NCBI GenBank assembly: GCA_000310025.1
Contig: FN649743.1
Coordinates: 2,229,085 to 2,293,084, forward strand
Reading direction: 5' to 3'
Source: Ectocarpus siliculosus
Lineage: Eukaryota; Sar; Phaeophyceae; Ectocarpales; Ectocarpaceae
Length of the DNA stretch: 64,000 bases
The notes below the pieces were generated by a model. That model had not been told where the DNA came from. It did no database searches and was given only the letters and a program-made list of their open reading frames with translations. Below are positions 58,983-64,000 of this stretch, in pieces; positions within the stretch are counted from its first letter, which is position 1, and each line of letters starts with the position of its first letter. A program made the translations under genes and the position numbers.

Positions 58983-60322
58983 GTCGGGTCCGGCCTGGAA
59001 GATTGTCTAGGGCCAGTTGACCGGTCAGGTCGTGCGAGCGAGCAATGGGCTGTTGTTCAGAAAAAAATGAGAAAATCTATTCTGCGGAGCCTCTCCCCAA
59101 AAGCTTGATTGCGCCGCACCCGCCACACCAGACAGCAGTACCAACGCGTGATACCGAGCGTGCGTGCGAATCAATGGAGAACTGGTGCGAGTATGTCTCC
59201 CAGGATGGAGAGATCAGGAACATCCTACAGGTGATTTGTTTCACAGTGGCATATCAACCAGACAAAGAGGTACCATCTGTGTTTGGGTATCGTATGCGTC
59301 GCAATCTACTCCTACTGAAGATGACAATATAGAGCGAAGACTTCGCTCTTATAATTGCCTATAGATTTACTCTGTTCAAGTGCTGTACACAAGAGTACCA
59401 AGCCGCCGACCATGTACGTTGACTGCTGAGCTGCTGGTGCTGTGGCATCTCTCTCTATTTGTCACCACTGCTGTTCGGTGTGGTTCACGCACAGAAAGTA
59501 CGCACGGAGCCCATTGTACTGAAATTGCGGTTGACGCGCAGCAAGGGCTAAGAGCCGCGCTATCTACTATCTACAGCAGTACATACAACGAATATGGCGG
59601 TTGATCTCCGTCCTCCGTTCTGCAGTTTGAGTCACGCTCCGCTGTGGTGCAGACTACATTCGACGTGCGATTACGCGTAGGCCTTTTGCTAGCACAACGA
59701 CACCCGACTCGTCAACCATACCGGGCAGTCCAGCCAATACCCGCACGGGAGAGAGAGTCACAAACGCGCCGATAATCTTCGCTAAAACCCTCCAGGCACG
59801 GGTCACACTGTCAATAGAACTGCAACCTGGTCAAGGAAGTGATGTAGTGGGATACACCTGTTTGAATACAGCAGTCACTTTGACGTGTTGATATAATAGC
59901 TGTAGAAGAAGTCAAATCCCACGCAGGCTCCAGCCCTGGCCACGTTGCTTGCAGGCTTCCGCTGCGAAATACTACTGCTGTACAACTTCACGGAAAAGTG
60001 TGACCATCATCTGAAGTATCTCTCTCCGCAGGGAGCAGGCTGTGGTTGTAGGCTCTGTCGGCTCCTTACCTCTAGTGTAGGGGACACGAGAGTGCCAACG
60101 AATGGCACGGATTCCAACACGCGTGCGGGAGGACCCCGATAGTAAACAGCTGCTGTTTGCGTCTCGCAACGCAAACGCGCGCGTCGATTGGGCCAGCCTG
60201 CCACTCTCCAACCACGAGTCGCTGCTCGCAATCTGCCACTATATTGGTATCACGCGCAGTTCTTCTGCGAATGCGAAGACTTGGATGAAACCTTCACCAA
60301 CCTCGTGTCCGCATCATCAGCG
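58879..60322. other. Divergent spacer left of the right-edge gene
   Basis: Expected to hold promoters for the coiled-coil gene (minus) and the membrane-protein gene (plus). Only short unrecognisable frames. The plus-strand frame upstream of 60323 is open to about 60253 after an AG, so that gene's true 5' end may be further left. Confidence 0.5.
58906..58982. repeat. (CT)n microsatellites at the 5' end of the coiled-coil gene
   Basis: Two CT/TC runs separated by CCGCTTTGTCTCTCC, starting 28 bases upstream of the ATG at 58878 (minus strand), so they lie in its 5' UTR or promoter as a GA tract. Confidence 0.9.
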
Positions 60323-61037
60323 ATGTCGTCGACGACCGCTAGCCCTCCAGGCTGGAAGCGGGTGCTCGACGTGGCCCAGGATCGCGCACGGTGAGACACA
60401 CAACAGCAAGGGCGGCGATATTTTCGCTGTTGCCTCGATGACGGCATTTTTCCTGGTATGCATACATACAACAGACCATTGGTCCGGGCATGTCTCGTCA
60501 ATCAGTACCGCTGGCGGTTGTCCACCCTCTGTTGGGATGTAACCTTTGTGGCGTACAGCGTGGGCTACGGAGGTACCAGCGGGGCCATCCCGATGCACAT
60601 GGATACTACATGCACGCCGTAGCGCTTCAACGTTACGGGTTGGCATTTGATGTCTTGGCGCGGTACACAAGAGGTGATAGGGGCAGAAGTTGACGGATAC
60701 AGCCAGTCCTCTTGGTGTCGCTGTTGAAGTACAGCAGCAAGCGGTCCTCTCCTCAGCACACAACTAGGAGCCAGGCTCCGATAGGGCTTTCTGTTGCCAT
60801 GGCAAAAGTCGGAAGGAAGTGTCGGACCAGGCGCTCACCACTTCTGAACTTTTGATGCTGTGGTTGTTCCTCCTGCCCTCTCTTCTCCCCGAGCTTGTGA
60901 TCGTTGCCATAGTCGGCTGGTGGTTATGAACGCACCGCCCCCCCTGACGGTGCACAGCAGCAACACCCTATGCATAAAAGAAACGTATGCCGGACCAACC
61001 CACGGCAAAACCATGTGTTGCCGTTGTTGTTGTTGTT

Positions 61038-61070
<33 letters not shown>

Positions 61071-61122
61071 ATCGGTGTTGTTTTGTGGCTGTTGCTGTTG
61101 CTGTTGCTGTTGTTGTTTTGTG

Positions 61123-61165
<43 letters not shown>

Positions 61166-63068
61166 TTTTGTTTTAACCACAACGACCATTGGTTGATGCC
61201 GTCGCCATACCGAGATCGATGACGTTGTCCGGCTCCCCACCACCGCCGCCGCCGCCGTCGTCTCCATGATTGTGTTGCACCCTCGTGCGGACAGGGTACC
61301 GTGGCCGGGGGGTGCGAGGCGCGTGGACTTGGCCTGGTTCCTCGCGGCAGCTCTCCTATGGCTCGTGCGTGCTCTACGATATATGACTGCGCGCAGTAGG
61401 TGTTGCTCTCCCCTACGCCGAGCTCCTATTTATGCGTGTGTCGTGAGATCGGATTTATCTTGGCACACATTAGCTCTGCTTGTGTAGAGCTGTTGTTGGG
61501 CATGCTTAAAAGATGGTATTTTAGGCATGCGCTTTTACAGAGGGCTGGAATGGTGCGACAGCTTAATAGTACAACATACATGCCTGGTCAGTTATGCACC
61601 AGAGCGACCACCTCGCTCCCCGCGGCCTGGTCGCTCCCAACCGTACGGTGCAGCCGGTGCAGCCGTAATTACCATAACTGGCAACATGTTGAGAATGTTG
61701 AGCGCCGCAACTGATATTCCATCCGCACCTCCCCCGCGCACACACACCGGAAATCTCATCCTACCCGGCCTCCCCGCAGGGTGTTGTTGCTTGTTCTCTT
61801 TGCACGACGTTTTTATTTTTTGTCACTTTCCGTGGCGGCAACGGTTGGTCGTATCGTATCGGCAGGTGCGACTTGCGGCGAGAAGGTCGACCTCACTCGC
61901 GCAGACTGTCGCTGTTGTGACGGCATGCTTCGGAGGGCTTGGCTACTCGCACCTGAGAGCCCTCCGCCGGGGGTCACGCTCGCAGTTCCACGTGGTGAGC
62001 GAATGAGCTGTTGTTGTTGTTGTTGTTGTGCTTGTTATTGTTGCTGTTGCTGCCTTTCAAGGTAAACGTTGTTGTTGTAGTTGTTGTTGTAGTTGTTGCG
62101 GTCTCTCATCATAGGCAAGCCTTCCTCTTATTCTAGTTTTCGATCCGATACATACGCCTTGTGTGCTATGTACGATGCAGCGAGTATGCACAGTAGGAGT
62201 GGCGATGTAAAATACCTATGTATTTTTTCCCCGCGACAAGCGAGCCGACAATATTTTTTTGTTCTAGCTTTTGCGTTGCGCGTGTACGTTAGTGCCGTGT
62301 GCTCGCACCAAGAGGAGCAGGATGGCTGCTGCCCGTCTAGCGGTAGCTGTCAGTTTGGTTTTAGTCCCCCGCCGAGAACGAGGACACGCGGAGGTGTAGG
62401 GTCGTGGCAGGGCTGTCAAAATAAGGTGGTACTTTGTTGTGCTCTGCCAAAGCAAGGGTGACTGACGTCTTTGCGTTCGCGGAGAAGGCAGGCAGCTCTC
62501 CGGAGATGATGCTTTTGATTTGAGCGGGCCAAGAGAGGATGTGTCACACGTATGCATATCTAGTTATTAAGAGGTGAAAGTTTGTGGTGAGCTTGACCAA
62601 ACGTGTACGTCCGCTTATGAGCTATCTCGGGGGGGGGTGCAGTGAAACATGTGCTGGTTTGCGGACGCATGCGCGCGTAGTACACCCCCCAAGAAGCAAA
62701 GGAAGCAGAGGAGCAGTGGGGGTTGTTTTTGCGCCGGTGGCATCCCTGCCGACCCAGCTGCGACTCCGCACGATGCCACTCCCATCCACCACCGCTTCAT
62801 CCGAGAACAATCCAAATAACAATCCAAAAAACAAGACGAAAACACCCCCTTGCGCCGCAGCGCGTGCGTGCTGTCGACGGTTTCGTTCTTTGTTTTCTTT
62901 CCGCGCTCCACCTTACCGCACCGACGACTCAAACAGGCCTGGCTTTCTCTCTCCGTGGTGGGGCTTTACTCTACGCGATATCGCGGCGGCGACGTGAACA
63001 CCGAGTTACACCCCACTCCGCCGTCGAAGACTGCAGACGTGGCCGTCAACTTGTGCTTGTTGGCCATG
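60323..63068 (+). CDS. Putative multi-pass membrane protein, 5' exons (3' end beyond window)
   Basis: Exons I can support: 60323-60390 (starts MSSTTASPPGWKRVLDVAQD, donor GTGAGA), 60475-60572 (LVRACLVNQYRWRLSTLCWD then VTFVAYSVGYG, in phase with the first), 61866-61994 (SLAQTVAVVTACFGGLGYSH, hydrophobic) and 62937-63068 (AWLSLSVVGLYSTRY, TADVAVNLCLLAM, in phase with the previous one). A further hydrophobic exon probably begins at 61295 (VDLAWFLAAALLWLVRALR), but its phase does not match the exon ending at 60572, so at least one exon is missing. Predicted helices in each exon suggest a transporter-like membrane protein. A family such as ABC subfamily C is possible but not shown. The start ATG is the first in the exon and is uncertain. 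Confidence 0.45.
61021..61168. repeat. (TTG)n and (TGTTGC)n microsatellite block
   Basis: TTG units with interspersed ATG/TCG, followed by TGTTGC hexamers. On the minus strand this reads Gln/Asn/Thr-rich and on the plus strand poly-Val or poly-Cys. I treat these as artefacts in an intron of the right-edge gene. Confidence 0.9.
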
Positions 63069-64000
63069 GTGAGAGACGGCGCGCGCGATACACACATGAG
63101 CGCACGAATATACCCACACGTGTTCGCTTTTTCATTGGCACTCTCAGTGCAAAGAGAGATACACATACCCAAGTATGGACGCAGAGGCGAGTGTGGGAAA
63201 GACCGACCCGCGCTGGCTGCGAGCAGCCATACGTTCGTGTTCGAACCCAGCGGGCCGTGCTGCCCTCCACAACTGTCTTTCACGCTGGTACGAGGAGTAT
63301 TGTGACAACATAAAAGCTCTGTCGCCGTGTTTTCGGACACTGCGGCCGGCGGCGTTCTAGCGAGGCAGGCATGTGCGGTGGCGCTCACACGCACGATGGC
63401 GGCGGGCGCGTCCGATTGGTCTCTTCGTTTGAAACCGTCAAATCCTTCGTTTGATGTGTACGTCACGAGTCATTTCCCGGTGTCTCTCTCTTTTCCCATT
63501 GGTTGAAAGTCGAAAGCAAAGGGCTTCCTCGGTGGGGCAGCACCGCTACACTCACGTCAGTCCCATCAACAGCCTGGTCGAAAGCAGCTACTTATACTAA
63601 CATATGGTGCAGCTCACTCGACTAATATTGGTGCACGATGACGTCAGCCGGTGGTGTCCCCCCCGAGACCGTAACTGCCAAACGAGAACCATCTCTCTCC
63701 TCCATCTGAGGCGTCGCCTGCGAATCAAGAGAAGGGCGGTAGAGACGTGGCCCCCACCCCCTCCACGCCCCCCCCGGCAGAAACCTCTCCCCCCTCCTCG
63801 CGTGCACGAACATCACCAGGCCGCGTGCTACGGCCACTGCTGTTTCACCGACCCGGGACGAGACAAGCTTGCGAGCGGCGAAGGCCGCCTGGCACCCACG
63901 GCGGCGGCGACGGCGGCGCCAAGCAGAAGAAGACGAGACGCTTGGGCGGGTGGTGCGAGTGTGTGCGTGGAAGGCGAGGAGGAGGAAGATGAGGCAGAGG
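63069..64000. other. Right-edge region, probably intron and next exon of the membrane-protein gene
   Basis: It begins with the donor GTGAGA at 63069. From about 63830 to the edge one plus-strand frame stays open and becomes acidic (VCVEGEEEEDEAE). This could be a coding exon continuing past the window, but no domain is visible. The region 63100-63800 shows nothing recognisable. Confidence 0.4.

Noticed and set aside
61021-61168. Poly-Gln/Asn gene start on the minus strand
   Set aside because: A microsatellite artefact without a supported exon structure.

Overview
The window reads as nuclear DNA of an intron-rich eukaryote. Genes are split into many short exons with GT-AG introns and no operon-like packing. 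Introns and spacers carry triplet microsatellites, GA/CT tracts and long C or G runs. Interstitial TTAGGG-type telomere repeats occur twice. GC content, intron density, the C/G runs and a stramenopile-like gene set best fit a brown alga of the Ectocarpus type. That assignment is inference. One assembly gap of Ns lies at 4441-4907.

Layout: (1) 1105-12581, plus strand, a B-box zinc finger joined to a DUF2009 (UPF0652) domain, in about 16 exons. (2) 15401-23555, minus strand, a SET-domain lysine methyltransferase of the Rubisco-LSMT/SETD3/SETD6 class with a very long disordered N-terminus. (3) 27237-31435, plus strand, a makorin-like E3 ubiquitin ligase with three CCCH fingers and a RING. (4) 38294-45906, plus strand, a complete ceramide synthase (LAG1/TLC domain) in 8 exons. 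(5) 48707-58878, minus strand, an unrecognised membrane-anchored coiled-coil protein of about 1172 residues. (6) from about 60323 towards the right edge, exons of an unidentified multi-pass membrane protein. Spacers at 12582-15400, 23556-27236, 31436-38293 and 45907-48706 show no gene I can defend.

The genes look like unrelated housekeeping and regulatory loci: sphingolipid synthesis, protein methylation and ubiquitylation. I see no cluster or shared pathway. Exon phases were checked by hand. Genes 2 to 5 assemble into open frames, although gene 2 needs a tentative 26-nt exon and gene 3 lacks an ATG. Gene 1 has one unresolved phase conflict and gene 6 is only partly resolved.

The least explained material is the small repeats: a 103-bp-arm foldback touching the gap; a dispersed family of about 100 bp in introns of two genes; a tRNA-like motif followed by a C run beside three exons; a 21-bp-TIR MITE family; and a 286-bp terminal-inverted-repeat element carrying telomere repeats. 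I found no convincing new multi-gene system, CRISPR array, rRNA or intact tRNA.
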